DNA of 56,786 nucleotides from an uncultured Collinsella sp. (GTDB lineage Bacteria > Actinomycetota > Coriobacteriia > Coriobacteriales > Coriobacteriaceae), in assembly GCA_902475245.1 (NCBI GenBank), contig CABRYP010000012.1:1-56786 (forward strand). Reading direction: 5' to 3'. Positions 24,645-32,987 of this stretch are shown one piece after another (position 1 is the first letter of the stretch; each line of letters opens with the position of its first letter). The notes beneath the pieces are model-generated. The model was not told the DNA's origin. It searched no databases and worked only from the letters and a program-made list of their open reading frames with translations. Both the position numbers and the translations under genes were made by a program.

Positions 24645-24908
24645 CTACTCGCCAAGACCGCTCTTGATGAGCTCGACGGCAGCAGCCAGAGCCTCGGCCT
24701 CGTCGGCGCCGTCGCACTTGACCTCGACCTCGGTGCCGCAGGGGATACCAGCAGCCATGAGGGCCATCGGGGACTTGCCGTTGACCTCCTTCTCGGGGGT
24801 GACGACCGTCACGTCGCAGGCGTACTTGCCCATGGTGGAGGCGAAGAGACCAGCGGGACGCATGTGAAGACCCTGAGGATTAACGAGGGTAGCCTTCTCA
24901 GAAACCAT
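24645..24908 (-). CDS. ptsH: PTS phosphocarrier protein HPr
   Basis: The 87-residue protein carries phosphate from enzyme I to the sugar permease. His15 lies in NPQGLHMRPAG (usually LHARPA), and Ser46 lies in NGKSPMAL at the exact position phosphorylated by HPr kinase in Firmicutes. Having both residues allows, but does not prove, Ser46 regulation; no hprK is in the window. The start follows AAGGAG. It is the first gene of the ptsH-ptsI-kinase run and lies 523 bases from the EII gene, with repeats in between. Confidence 0.96.
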   Translation of the reverse strand: MVSEKATLVNPQGLHMRPAGLFASTMGKYACDVTVVTPEKEVNGKSPMALMAAGIPCGTEVEVKCDGADEAEALAAAVELIKSGLGE

Positions 24909-25045
24909 AATTGACTCCTTTTTGTGTTTAACCCCTGCCAACCATGCGACAGGAGCCATACTCACGACGTTGTTTATATTAACTCACATCAAACTGTTTT
25001 TCATTGTGTTTCGCACGAATTATTGGACGGATGTCGTTCCTGCAC

Positions 25046-25174
25046 GCTCGCCTGCCGGGCGGGGCGGTTAAGTTTGCTGCTCTACAGTCCTGCGCAAGAC
25101 GGAAAGCACATTAAGTGCTTTCCTTTGCGTGCGGAACTCGCGACAAACTTAACCGCCCCGCCCGGCAGGCGAGC
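25046..25174. repeat. 31-bp inverted repeat enclosing the second structured repeat element
   Basis: Bases 25046-25076 are the exact reverse complement of 25144-25174 and contain CCGGGCGGGGCGGTTAAG. The 67 bases between the arms hold copy 2 of the 58-59 nt element. Copy 1 (9216) has only a five-base outer match, so this long stem is not shared. Confidence 0.88.
25085..25143 (-). repeat. Structured repeat element (hairpin), copy 2
   Basis: On the minus strand it begins TCGCGAGTTCCGCACG and ends GCGCAGGACTG, like copy 1. The central stem GGAAAGCAC/GTGCTTTCC with loop TTAAT differs from copy 1 (GGAGAGCAC/GTGCTCTCC) by a paired G-C to A-T change that keeps the helix. It lies about 180 bases upstream of ptsH and downstream of the EII gene. 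Confidence 0.78.
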
Positions 25175-25280
25175 TACGGAAACTTGGTCGGTCCAGAGTA
25201 ATATCGTGCGAACGGAATTCTGGCTGATGAACTGTTCGCGACAAAGACTCGATAGACAGCCCCCTCTATACCCTTTTGTA

Positions 25281-25347
25281 AGTTGCGGTGAAATAAGGAC
25301 TGAATTTGGAGTTGAATCGTTTAAACAGTCCCTATTTCACCGCAACT
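25281..25347 (-). repeat. 67-bp palindromic element, copy 3
   Basis: The arms at 25281-25302 and 25326-25347 pair over 22 bases with one mismatch, and pairing extends two bases further out. When read on the minus strand its centre shares ACTGTTT and ATTCA-TCC with copies 1 and 2, so the element has a definable orientation. It lies between the EII gene terminator and the ptsH promoter region. The 24909-25431 gap holds only this repeat, the element at 25046-25174 and the terminator. Confidence 0.87.
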
Positions 25348-25361
25348 TATGGGTGGGGCAG

Positions 25362-25397
25362 AAAAAGGCGGAGGCCCTGAAGAGGGTCTCCGCCTTT
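25362..25397 (-). terminator. Terminator after the EII gene
   Basis: AAAGGCGGAG (25364-25373) pairs with CTCCGCCTTT (25388-25397) around an inner partly paired loop. On the minus strand a T-run follows. Confidence 0.88.
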
Positions 25398-25431
25398 GTT
25401 ACAGGGGCGATGTTATTCGCGAACTGTGGGG

Positions 25432-27450
25432 TTAGACCAGACGGGCGTTGATCGTCTTGGCGATCTCAGCGGCGTCGGAGGAACCCTTGACGGTGGCACG
25501 GAAGCCCTCGTCCATAAGCGCCTCGGCGACCTTGGACAGGATCTTGAGGTGCGTGGTGCCGGCCTGGGCACCGGGGATGAGCAGGGCGATAGCCACGTTG
25601 ACGGGAGCGCCGTCCATGGTGTCCCAACCGGTCACGCCAGAGTCGTCCTTGACGACGATGACAGCGGCCTCGGTAATGGCATCGGACTTGGCATGCGGGA
25701 TAGCGAAGCCCTCCATCATACCCGTGGTGCCCTCGGCCTCGCGAGCCAGGAAGGCGTTCATCACGGCATCGGCGTCGCCAGCGACACCGGCCTTGACGGC
25801 CTGGTTGGAGACAAAGCTCAGGGCCTCGTCACGAGAAGCGAAGTTCTCGGCGACAAAAACGTTCTCGACCTTCACGAAGTCGGCAGCCTCGGCCTTGGGG
25901 GCCTCGACGGCAGCGGCCTTGGGAGCCTCGACCGGCTTAGCGGGAGCGGCAGGAGCGGCCTTCTGGTTCTTCTCGAAGTCATACTTCTTGAAGGCAACGA
26001 ACAGGATGCCACCGACCACGGCGCCGATGAGGATCGCGAGGACCCACAGCGGACCGTTCTCGACAACGGGCAGGACCAGGAAGCCACCGTGGGGTGCCGG
26101 ATCGTGGACATTGAACATAATGGTCAGGATCGAGGCGATGGAGGAACCGAGCATCATGATGGGCATGACGGGCCAGATGTTCTTGGTCATGAACGGAATG
26201 GCGCCCTCGGTGATGTGGGTGCAGCCAAGGATGAGGTTGACGACACCGGCGTCATGATCCTCCTGGCTGAAGTACTTCTTGCCGACGATGACGGCAAAGG
26301 TGGTGATCAGCGGCGGAACGATGCAGGCGGCAGAGACGGCAGCCATGAAGTTGGTGCCGAAGTTGTAGGTGTCGGTGCCGACACCAGCAGCCAGGGCCTC
26401 GGTGAGCATAGCGGTACCGGTGACGTAAGCAGCCTTGTTGACCGGGCCGCCCATGTCAAAGGCGCACATGCAGCCGATAGCAAGACCCAGGACAACAGCA
26501 CCGGAGGCAGACAGACCCTTGAGGAAGTCCATCATGGCGGTGTTGATGGCAGCCATGGGGCCGGAGATGCCGAGCATGACCAGACCGACAATCAGCGTGG
26601 AAAACAGTGGGTACAGGAAGATAGCCTTGAGGCCGTCCAGGTTCTTGGGCAGACCGGCAAAGACCTTCTCGAGCAGCAAGATGACATAACCAGCGAGGAA
26701 GCCGCCGACGATGCCGCCCAGGAAGCCGAAGCCCACACCAGTGCCGCCAGCGTCAATGAGCGTGGTACCGTTGGGCCCCTCGACGACAGGCAGACCCTGG
26801 ATGGCAATCATACCGGCGACGAAGCCGGGGACGAGTGCCGGGCGCTTGCCGATGGACTCGGCGATGTAGGCAGAAAGCACGGGAACCATGAGGTTCATGG
26901 CAATGCCGCCGATGATCTTGAGCATAGCGGCGAAGCTGTTGTAGTCGGCAGCCGTCGAATCGAAGGACGTGATGCCCCACAGGAACGAAACGGCGGTCAG
27001 GACGCCACCGGCGACGACGAAGACCAGCATGTGGCTAACGCCGTTCATGAGGTGCTTATAGATGATGTGGCCGATGGACTCCTTCTCCTCGACCTCATCC
27101 TCGACATCGGCAGCAGCAGCAACCGTATCCTCGCCCTTGGCGGCGAGTGCGCGGTCGATCAGCTTACCTGCAGCCTCGACGGACAGGGCCTTGGAAACAC
27201 CAACGGAAACCATGGGCTTACCGGCGAAACGCTCCGCCTGGACATCCTTGTCGGCTGCGACGACGACGGCCTTGGCGCCAGCGATCTCACTCTTAGTGAG
27301 CTCGTTCTCGACACCGACCTGGCCATGGGTCTCGACCTTAATGGTCAGACCGCGCTCGGCAGCTGCCTTCTCCAGCGCCTCCTTCGCCATGAAGGTGTGC
27401 GCAATGCCGGTCGGGCAACCGGTGGCTGCGATGATGTCAAACTTAGCCAT
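25432..27450 (-). CDS. fruA: PTS fructose-type permease, fused EIIB-EIIC-EIIA
   Basis: The 672-residue membrane protein imports and phosphorylates a sugar, most likely fructose. EIIB (1-100) has the phospho-Cys in ATGCPTGIAHTF (Cys12). EIIC (about 130-485) is highly hydrophobic and includes FDMGGPVNKAAY and GCTHITEGAIPF. After an Ala/Pro/Lys-rich linker, EIIA is C-terminal with the phospho-His in GFAIPHAKS. The B-C-A order matches many Gram-positive fructose/mannitol-2 systems, whereas E. coli FruA lacks EIIA. The ATG at 27450 follows GGAGGG. It is a single-gene unit divergent from the RpiR regulator. Related sugars (mannose, 2-O-mannosylglycerate) cannot be excluded. Confidence 0.92.
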   Translation of the reverse strand: MAKFDIIAATGCPTGIAHTFMAKEALEKAAAERGLTIKVETHGQVGVENELTKSEIAGAKAVVVAADKDVQAERFAGKPMVSVGVSKALSVEAAGKLIDRALAAKGEDTVAAAADVEDEVEEKESIGHIIYKHLMNGVSHMLVFVVAGGVLTAVSFLWGITSFDSTAADYNSFAAMLKIIGGIAMNLMVPVLSAYIAESIGKRPALVPGFVAGMIAIQGLPVVEGPNGTTLIDAGGTGVGFGFLGGIVGGFLAGYVILLLEKVFAGLPKNLDGLKAIFLYPLFSTLIVGLVMLGISGPMAAINTAMMDFLKGLSASGAVVLGLAIGCMCAFDMGGPVNKAAYVTGTAMLTEALAAGVGTDTYNFGTNFMAAVSAACIVPPLITTFAVIVGKKYFSQEDHDAGVVNLILGCTHITEGAIPFMTKNIWPVMPIMMLGSSIASILTIMFNVHDPAPHGGFLVLPVVENGPLWVLAILIGAVVGGILFVAFKKYDFEKNQKAAPAAPAKPVEAPKAAAVEAPKAEAADFVKVENVFVAENFASRDEALSFVSNQAVKAGVAGDADAVMNAFLAREAEGTTGMMEGFAIPHAKSDAITEAAVIVVKDDSGVTGWDTMDGAPVNVAIALLIPGAQAGTTHLKILSKVAEALMDEGFRATVKGSSDAAEIAKTINARLV

Positions 27451-27577
27451 GTGTCCCTCCTTCTTGAGTACAGCGCCCGCGGGCGCTCCCCTACACGCGC
27501 TTCGATACGCGTTTTTCCACACCTGAAAGATACCAACCCACCGCTTATATGAGAAGCAATACAGCTCATTTCTCCGG

Positions 27578-27606
27578 TGAAAGGTTCTTTCATTACCGTA
27601 AACGGT
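27578..27606. promoter_or_regulatory. Candidate operators in the fruA-rpiR intergenic region
   Basis: TGAAAGGTTCTTTCA (27578-27592) is a palindrome with a three-base centre. Three bases further on, ACCGTAAACGGT (27595-27606) is a second one. Both lie just downstream of the predicted fruA -10 (27619-27614) and are candidate sites for the divergent RpiR-family protein. Confidence 0.5.
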
Positions 27607-27613
27607 CGATGAA

Positions 27614-27641
27614 AGTTTACCATCAACTATTGAAACGGCAA
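27614..27641 (-). promoter_or_regulatory. Candidate fruA promoter
   Basis: On the minus strand, -35 TTGCCG (27641-27636), 16-base spacer and -10 TAAACT (27619-27614), giving a leader of about 155 bases before the ATG. Confidence 0.45.
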
Positions 27642-27668
27642 GGTGTATCTTGTAATTGAAAATGCCCG

Positions 27669-27674
27669 TATACT
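27669..27674 (+). promoter_or_regulatory. Candidate -10 box of the RpiR regulator gene
   Basis: TATACT lies 49 bases before the ATG at 27724. The -35 region (TATCTT) is weak, as often seen for controlled promoters. Confidence 0.4.
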
Positions 27675-27723
27675 ACGACATTACAAAACAAGTCCGATTT
27701 TCATGCCAGCTAGGAGCCATCCC

Positions 27724-28581
27724 ATGTCCGATAGCAGCAAGAGCGCACTCTCCCTTATTAGTATGCACAGGGGGTACAGCGAGTCCGAGCAGCGCATTGT
27801 CGACTATATCCTAGAGCACCAGTCCGAGGCCCCGCGTCTGACAGCCGCTCAGCTTTCGCACGCCGCTGCAACCTCCGAAGCAACCGTCTCGCGCTTCTGC
27901 CGCAAACTGGGTTTTGGCAGTTTTCGCAGTTTTCAGTTTTCGCTGGCGCGCGATCTGGAGAGCCAGCGCAATGAAGGACTCACCGACGAGGTGTCGCTCG
28001 ACAATATGGAGCAGAGCCTCAAGAATATTCTCGCTGCCAAGGTAAGCGAGCTCAATGCGACGATCGATGGCATTGATCACGACACGCTGACAGCCGTCGT
28101 GCACGCGTTTAAGAACGCAGGGGCGATCGAGTTTGCAGCCGTAGGCAACACCAACGCCGTCGCACTCGACGCGACGTTTAAGTTTTCACAGCTGGGCCTT
28201 CGCTGCATGGCAAGCACCATCAGCGAGACCTCGATTGGTTATGCACTTACGCTGCGCCCCGGCGATTGTATAGTGCTGATCTCGAACTCTGGCAAGTCGC
28301 GCCGACTGAATCGCATGGCAAAAGCGGCTCGCGGCTGTGGCGCCACCGTTGTCGTCATCAGCAGCGACAGCAAGTCCCCGCTTGCTCGCCTGGCAGACTA
28401 CACCTTTAATACTGTGAACCACGAGGCACTGCTCACCACGGGCGACTTTGCGTTCTCCAAGATGAGTGCCACGATGATCATCGAGGTTATCTACAACTTC
28501 CTGCTGCCCGAGATTGAAGACGCCCGCGAGCATATCAGCTACTACGAGGAGCTCATCCAGCCGGATAAGGTCGTGGAGTAG
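27724..28581 (+). CDS. MurR/RpiR-family regulator with SIS sugar-phosphate domain
   Basis: The 285-residue protein has an N-terminal RpiR helix-turn-helix domain (1-77; LTAAQLSHAAATSEATVSRF) and a C-terminal SIS domain (about 110-250) with the sugar-phosphate loop GDCIVLISNSGKSRR. Family members bind phosphosugars and repress or activate sugar genes. It is divergent from the fructose PTS permease with palindromes between, so it is the likely regulator of that gene. The ATG at 27724 follows TAGGAG by eight bases; an in-frame ATG 27 codons earlier has no such site. Confidence 0.92.
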   Translation: MSDSSKSALSLISMHRGYSESEQRIVDYILEHQSEAPRLTAAQLSHAAATSEATVSRFCRKLGFGSFRSFQFSLARDLESQRNEGLTDEVSLDNMEQSLKNILAAKVSELNATIDGIDHDTLTAVVHAFKNAGAIEFAAVGNTNAVALDATFKFSQLGLRCMASTISETSIGYALTLRPGDCIVLISNSGKSRRLNRMAKAARGCGATVVVISSDSKSPLARLADYTFNTVNHEALLTTGDFAFSKMSATMIIEVIYNFLLPEIEDAREHISYYEELIQPDKVVE

Positions 28582-28614
28582 GTTTTATCAGGGGTCGTTA
28601 TGTACCGTTCCGAT

Positions 28615-28766
28615 AAAACTATGCCGGTTTACTACGATGAAATCGGAATATGCGACCACATCGTGTTTTAAAAGAAAACCGCAGGGGGTCTACCTGCGGT
28701 TTTCTTTTTACAATTTTAGCTGTGCTCGAGCTACGCCGACTCATCGTAGTAAACCGGCATAGTTTT
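28615..28766. repeat. Perfect 26-bp inverted repeat enclosing a bidirectional terminator
   Basis: Bases 28615-28640 are the exact reverse complement of 28741-28766; the arms contain ATGCCGGTTTACTACGATGA. The 100 bases inside hold the hairpin at 28670-28708. The element sits between the convergent RpiR and recN genes. Confidence 0.9.
28670..28708. terminator. Bidirectional terminator between rpiR-type gene and recN
   Basis: A perfect 16-bp stem (28670-28685 with 28693-28708) has a GC-rich upper half and runs of A and T at its base, so it can terminate in both directions. It is nested inside the inverted repeat at 28615-28766. Confidence 0.88.
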
Positions 28767-28843
28767 TGACGGTCGGGCCAGACAAGCAAGTGGCGGTGCA
28801 ACAATTGCTGATATTTTGTCCCCGCCAACACTGTCAGCTCGTT

Positions 28844-30472
28844 CTAACCTCGAGCCTCTTCCAACATCTGCTTGGCATGTGCCAGGCTTGCCTCAGATTG
28901 ATCGCCACTCAGCATACGGGCGATCTCTGCGATGCGGGCGTCCCCGGCCACCTCATCCAGATGCGTCTGGGGAACGTCGCCGGGCTCTTTGCTCACCACG
29001 TAGTGTTTGTCGGCCATGACGGCGACCTGCGCCAGATGGGTTACGACAATCACCTGATGCGTAGCGGCGAGATCTGCCAGCACGCTCGCGAGGGCACGCG
29101 CTGTAGAGCCGCCGACACCGGCATCGACCTCGTCGAACACCAGCGTATCCACGCCGTCCGCGTTACCGAGAACGACCTTGCTCGCCAGCATGACGCGGCT
29201 CAGCTCGCCGCCCGACGCAATGCGGCGCAGGGGGCGCGGCGTCAATCCGGCACCACTGCGATACAAAAGCTCATAGCTCGAAGGCCCCGCCAGCGTCCAT
29301 TCGGCACGCGGAAGATCGCGCGACTCCCAAACGAGCTCGGCGTCGCCCATCTCCAGGCGCGCCATCTGACGGCCAACCTCGTGGCAAAAGCGAGGGGCTG
29401 CGGTATTCCGCACGCGTTTAAGCGCCTTGGCAGCAGCAAAAAGCTCGCGTTCGGCACACCCGAGCGCCTCGCGAGCCTTCTTGATCCGCTCATCACCATC
29501 ATCGACCAGCGACAACAGCTCTTGTGAGCGGTCGCGCATGGCAAAGACATCGTCCATGGTGGGCCCCCACTGACGCAGTAGGGCCTTAAGATCGGAATAG
29601 CGCTCGCGCATACGAGCCAGCTCGCGCGGATCGAAGGCGACTCCATCGCGATAGGTGCGCAGCTCGTTGGCACAATCCTCAAGCGAGATACAGGCATCCG
29701 AAAGCGCATCGGCAATGTCGCCCAGCTTTCGATCGACAGTAGCCATACGAGAGAGCTCCGCCACGGCACTGTTCACGGCATCGAGCGCTCCCCCTTCGGC
29801 AGCAAGCGATGCATGGGCATCATTGGCCGTGGCCACCAGCACCTCGGCATGCTCGGAGCGCGGCAGCAGCTCCTCGAGCTCCTCATACTCGCCCGGTTTG
29901 GGGTCGACCTCGGCGATGCGCTCCAGGGCGAAGCGCGCCTCCTCGACGCGACTCCCCTGCGCACGCGAGGCCTCTTCGACGCGACGGACCTCCTTGGCAG
30001 CCGCGCGCGATGCCTTAAAGCAAGCACGGTAGTGCGCGAGCGCCTCGAGTGCCGGGCGCCCTGCCCAGGCATCGACCATGGCAACATGATGCGCCGGGTC
30101 GAGCAGGCGCTGGTGCTCGTGCTGACCGCAAAGATCCATCATCACGCCGACGCGCTCCGAAAGTTCGCGCACGCTGGCGATGCGGCCGTCAATTTTTACG
30201 CGGCTGCGGCCCTCGGCAGAAAGGCTGCGCTGCACGGTGAAGCCCTCCGTGTCGTGCGGGCCATCAAACAGGCGCGCCTCGACGCTGGCAAGTGCCTCGC
30301 CCTCGCGCACCGTCGACGAATCCGCGCGCTCGCCCAAAATGAGCTTGAGTGCCGAGAGCAGCGCGGTCTTACCGGCGCCGGTTTCTCCAGTCAGAACCGT
30401 TAGACCCGTGCTCGGAACCAACGTCGCCTCGCGAATGAGTGCAATGTTGGAAACCTGCAGCTCATCGATCAT
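28844..30472 (-). CDS. recN: DNA repair ATPase RecN
   Basis: The 542-residue SMC-like protein functions in double-strand break repair. Walker A is GETGAGKT at 29-36. Two coiled-coil stretches occupy the middle (about 160-360), and the C-terminus has the ABC signature region (RIASGGELSRVMLA) and Walker B (LVFDEVDAGVGG). Length is normal. Its start overlaps the nadK stop by 11 bases. The nadK-recN order is common in actinobacteria and Firmicutes. It ends the long leftward operon that starts near alaS or pepQ. Confidence 0.95.
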   Translation of the reverse strand: MIDELQVSNIALIREATLVPSTGLTVLTGETGAGKTALLSALKLILGERADSSTVREGEALASVEARLFDGPHDTEGFTVQRSLSAEGRSRVKIDGRIASVRELSERVGVMMDLCGQHEHQRLLDPAHHVAMVDAWAGRPALEALAHYRACFKASRAAAKEVRRVEEASRAQGSRVEEARFALERIAEVDPKPGEYEELEELLPRSEHAEVLVATANDAHASLAAEGGALDAVNSAVAELSRMATVDRKLGDIADALSDACISLEDCANELRTYRDGVAFDPRELARMRERYSDLKALLRQWGPTMDDVFAMRDRSQELLSLVDDGDERIKKAREALGCAERELFAAAKALKRVRNTAAPRFCHEVGRQMARLEMGDAELVWESRDLPRAEWTLAGPSSYELLYRSGAGLTPRPLRRIASGGELSRVMLASKVVLGNADGVDTLVFDEVDAGVGGSTARALASVLADLAATHQVIVVTHLAQVAVMADKHYVVSKEPGDVPQTHLDEVAGDARIAEIARMLSGDQSEASLAHAKQMLEEARG

Positions 30473-31322
30473 GGCGCACTCCGTAGAACACGCGGCTCAC
30501 CGAGTTATAGAAGCTCTCGGGGCCGTAATCCAGCAGCAGCACATCGCCGGGACCACGGCGCACAGCCACGCTCTCGACCGTGCCATCGCAGGTAATAAAC
30601 TGTCCATCGATGGCGATCGCCGGAACGCTCGGGCGGTCATCGGACATAAAGATCTCCACGACATCGCTCGGCGAGGTCAAAAAAGCGCGAGCCTGAATGG
30701 TATGCGGAGCGATGGGCACACAGACCATGCCCGTGTAATCGGGGCTGACGATGGGGCCGCCGGCGGAAAGCGCATAGCCGGTGGAGCCAGTCGCCGTCGA
30801 TACAACCACGCCGTCACCGCGCAGGCGGTCGATATGATGGCCGGACACCGTGATATCGAATTCGACCATATCGGACAGGGGCCCGCGCGTAAGCGCCATA
30901 TCGTTGAGGGCAAACGTGCGCACAACATCCTTCGTGCCGTCTTCGCGAACCGAAACAATATCGGCGGCGATGGTGGCACGGCGGCTCACATGGAGCTCGC
31001 CGGACAGGGCATCGCTCACGACCTGCAAAATGTCGCGCTCCTCGGGGCTCGCGGCCGTCAAAAAACCCAAATGACCATAGGAAAGACCCAAAATGGGAAT
31101 CTCACGGTAGTTGAGAATGCGGGCGGCACGCAGCAGCGTGCCGTCGCCGCCGAGCGTAATAACCAAGTCGGCATCGTCAACATCGGGCGCGCTCTGGATC
31201 TTGGAGCGCTGGTCGGCAGCCCATGCGACCTCGTAACCCTGGCGCGAAAGCCAAAGCTCGAGCATCAGGCCGCTCTCGACCGCCTCTTGCTTGTAGTAAT
31301 TGGGAACCAGAAAGACCTTCAT
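30462..31322 (-). CDS. nadK: NAD kinase
   Basis: The 286-residue enzyme makes NADP from NAD. The catalytic GGDGT motif is at 58-62 (LVITLGGDGTLLRAAR), and the substrate-binding GDGVVVSTATGSTGYALSAGGP segment is present in the usual place. It overlaps tlyA by four bases (ATGA) and recN by eleven, so the three are probably translated in a coupled manner. Confidence 0.96.
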   Translation of the reverse strand: MKVFLVPNYYKQEAVESGLMLELWLSRQGYEVAWAADQRSKIQSAPDVDDADLVITLGGDGTLLRAARILNYREIPILGLSYGHLGFLTAASPEERDILQVVSDALSGELHVSRRATIAADIVSVREDGTKDVVRTFALNDMALTRGPLSDMVEFDITVSGHHIDRLRGDGVVVSTATGSTGYALSAGGPIVSPDYTGMVCVPIAPHTIQARAFLTSPSDVVEIFMSDDRPSVPAIAIDGQFITCDGTVESVAVRRGPGDVLLLDYGPESFYNSVSRVFYGVRHDR

Positions 31323-32131
31323 AGCGTTGCAGCTTTCTCGCTCAAAACCGATACCTGGGATTGCAACTCAGCCGCGGCGCGCTCGCCGGGGGCAAACCTC
31401 GTGCCGTACAGGAAAAACTCAACGTTACCCTTGGCGCCATGGATGGGCGACACGCACACGTCGCGCGGGAACAGGCCCTTAGCGGCAAAGAGCTCGATCG
31501 CCGCCACGAGCGTATCACAACGGACGGCGGGGTCTGTCACGATACCGCCGTCGCCCACCAGCGCAGCCGGTGCCTCAAACTGAGGCTTTACGAGCGTGCA
31601 AAACGAACCCGAAGGCTTCAGGCACGCCAGCACGGCGTCGATGATATTCGCAATACTCGTAAACGACACATCGCACACCGCCAGGTCGATAGCGCCGCCG
31701 TAGCCGAGCTCGGGCAGCTGTGTCACGTTGGTGCGCTCATGGAGTGTCACGCGATCGTCTTGGCGCAGCGACCAATCAAACTGGGCGCGGCCCACATCGA
31801 CCGAAACAACTGTAGCGGCGCCGCGCTTGAGCAGACAATCGGTAAAGCCGCCCGTGGAGCAGCCCACATCAAGGCAAGCAAGGTCCGTGGGATCGATACA
31901 AAACGCATCGAGCGCACCCTCGAGCTTAAGGCCGCCGCGCCCAACGTACGGGATGCGCCCCCTAACGTGCAGTGGCAGGCCCGGCGTCACCTTAAGGCCC
32001 GGCGAGGTCAATCGCTCGCCGCCACTCGAGACCAGGCCGGCCATAAGAGTGCGAAGGGCATCCGCGCGATCGGCGCAGATGCCCTGTGAAATCAGTTCGT
32101 CATCGAGACGCACGCGTTTCATGAATGCCAT
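31319..32131 (-). CDS. tlyA: TlyA-family rRNA 2'-O-methyltransferase
   Basis: The 270-residue protein has an N-terminal S4 RNA-binding domain (about 1-60, MKRVRLDDELISQGI) and an FtsJ-like methyltransferase domain with the SAM motif CLDVGCSTGGFTDCLL. Mycobacterial TlyA methylates 16S and 23S rRNA and affects capreomycin sensitivity; older annotations call it hemolysin. The ATG at 32131 overlaps the xseB stop by one base; an ATG three codons later (32122) is an equally sensible start. It lies between xseB and nadK, the usual actinobacterial arrangement. Confidence 0.93.
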   Translation of the reverse strand: MAFMKRVRLDDELISQGICADRADALRTLMAGLVSSGGERLTSPGLKVTPGLPLHVRGRIPYVGRGGLKLEGALDAFCIDPTDLACLDVGCSTGGFTDCLLKRGAATVVSVDVGRAQFDWSLRQDDRVTLHERTNVTQLPELGYGGAIDLAVCDVSFTSIANIIDAVLACLKPSGSFCTLVKPQFEAPAALVGDGGIVTDPAVRCDTLVAAIELFAAKGLFPRDVCVSPIHGAKGNVEFFLYGTRFAPGERAAAELQSQVSVLSEKAATL

Positions 32132-32397
32132 CAACCATTCGTATCCGGAGACGCGGCCTGGCTATCCTGGGATTCGTTTGCCGCATCCTCATCGTATTCC
32201 TGCTCAAGCTTATCGGCCTCACGAGGCGTCAGCTCAAACTTGTCGACCATATCGACCGCACGGGAGCCCAGCTCGATCGCCTCGTCAAACAGATCGAGCG
32301 AACGCTCCAGGGACGTATCCTTGGAGCGAACGGTCGCGATAATCTGGTCCAAGCGGTCCGAGATCTCGTCGAAGTTGCGGACGGAACCCTCTGGCAT
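32131..32397 (-). CDS. xseB: Exodeoxyribonuclease VII small subunit
   Basis: The 88-residue protein contains the XseB core (FDEISDRLDQIIATVRSKDTSLERSLDLFDEAIELG), two helices that pair with XseA, followed by an acidic tail. With XseA it degrades single-stranded DNA. No xseA is in the window, so the large subunit must be encoded elsewhere. It starts three bases after nusB ends. Confidence 0.9.
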   Translation of the reverse strand: MPEGSVRNFDEISDRLDQIIATVRSKDTSLERSLDLFDEAIELGSRAVDMVDKFELTPREADKLEQEYDEDAANESQDSQAASPDTNG

Positions 32398-32399
32398 GG

Positions 32400-32984
32400 C
32401 TACTCCTCGACGGTACCGGTCTCGGCCTCGGCGACCTCGGCATCCTCGTCGAAAACGCCGGCCGCAGCCTGAGCGGCGGCAACCTTGGCGGCAGCCTCGG
32501 CGGCCTGGGCCTCCTCGCGGGCACGGTCCTCGGCCAGCAGTTCCTGATACAGGTCCTCGCCCGGTAGCTCTTCGCTACGAGCGATCTTGCCCAGCACGCC
32601 GTTGACAAACGACGCGGACTGGTCGGTGCCATAGGCCTTGGCAAGCTCGACGGCCTCGTTGATCACGATGGCGTCCGAGACCTCCTCGTCGGTGAGGAAG
32701 CGCATCTCGTAGACGGCGATACGCAGCAGATTGCGGTCGGCGCCGGGCATGCGCATAAGATCCCAGTTCTTGGCGACGGAGCGCAGGGCGCAGTCGATGC
32801 GGTCGATGTGCTCGTAGGCACCGCGGCACAGCTCCAGCGCGTAGGGGTCGAGGGGACCCTTCGAGATCAGGAAATCGCCCTCGAGGACGCGCTCGAGCGG
32901 GCTGTCCGTGGCCTCAGCCTGGAACAGCAGCTGCAGCGCCTGACTGCGGGCAAGCGTACGCCCGCGATAAACCTTAAGGCTCAA
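32400..32984 (-). CDS. nusB: Transcription antitermination factor NusB
   Basis: The 194-residue RNA-binding protein has the helical NusB fold (RTLARSQALQLLFQAE at the start; INEAVELAKAYGTDQSASFVNGVLGKI near the end of the core). It forms the rRNA antitermination complex with NusE/S10. It is longer than E. coli NusB (139 residues) because of a C-terminal Ala/Glu-rich tail of about 45 residues. It lies between the Asp23-like gene and xseB with gaps of three and two bases. Confidence 0.95.
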   Translation of the reverse strand: MSLKVYRGRTLARSQALQLLFQAEATDSPLERVLEGDFLISKGPLDPYALELCRGAYEHIDRIDCALRSVAKNWDLMRMPGADRNLLRIAVYEMRFLTDEEVSDAIVINEAVELAKAYGTDQSASFVNGVLGKIARSEELPGEDLYQELLAEDRAREEAQAAEAAAKVAAAQAAAGVFDEDAEVAEAETGTVEE

Positions 32985-32987
32985 AGG

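Noticed and set aside
25396..27552. Open reading frame of 718 codons on the + strand opposite the EII gene
   Set aside because: The minus-strand EIIBCA has all domain signatures. The antisense frame is rich in Gly/Asp/His and has no recognisable domain.
28514..28831. Short frames on both strands across the rpiR-recN junction
   Set aside because: They are translations of the inverted repeat and the terminator hairpin; the two frames mirror each other for this reason.
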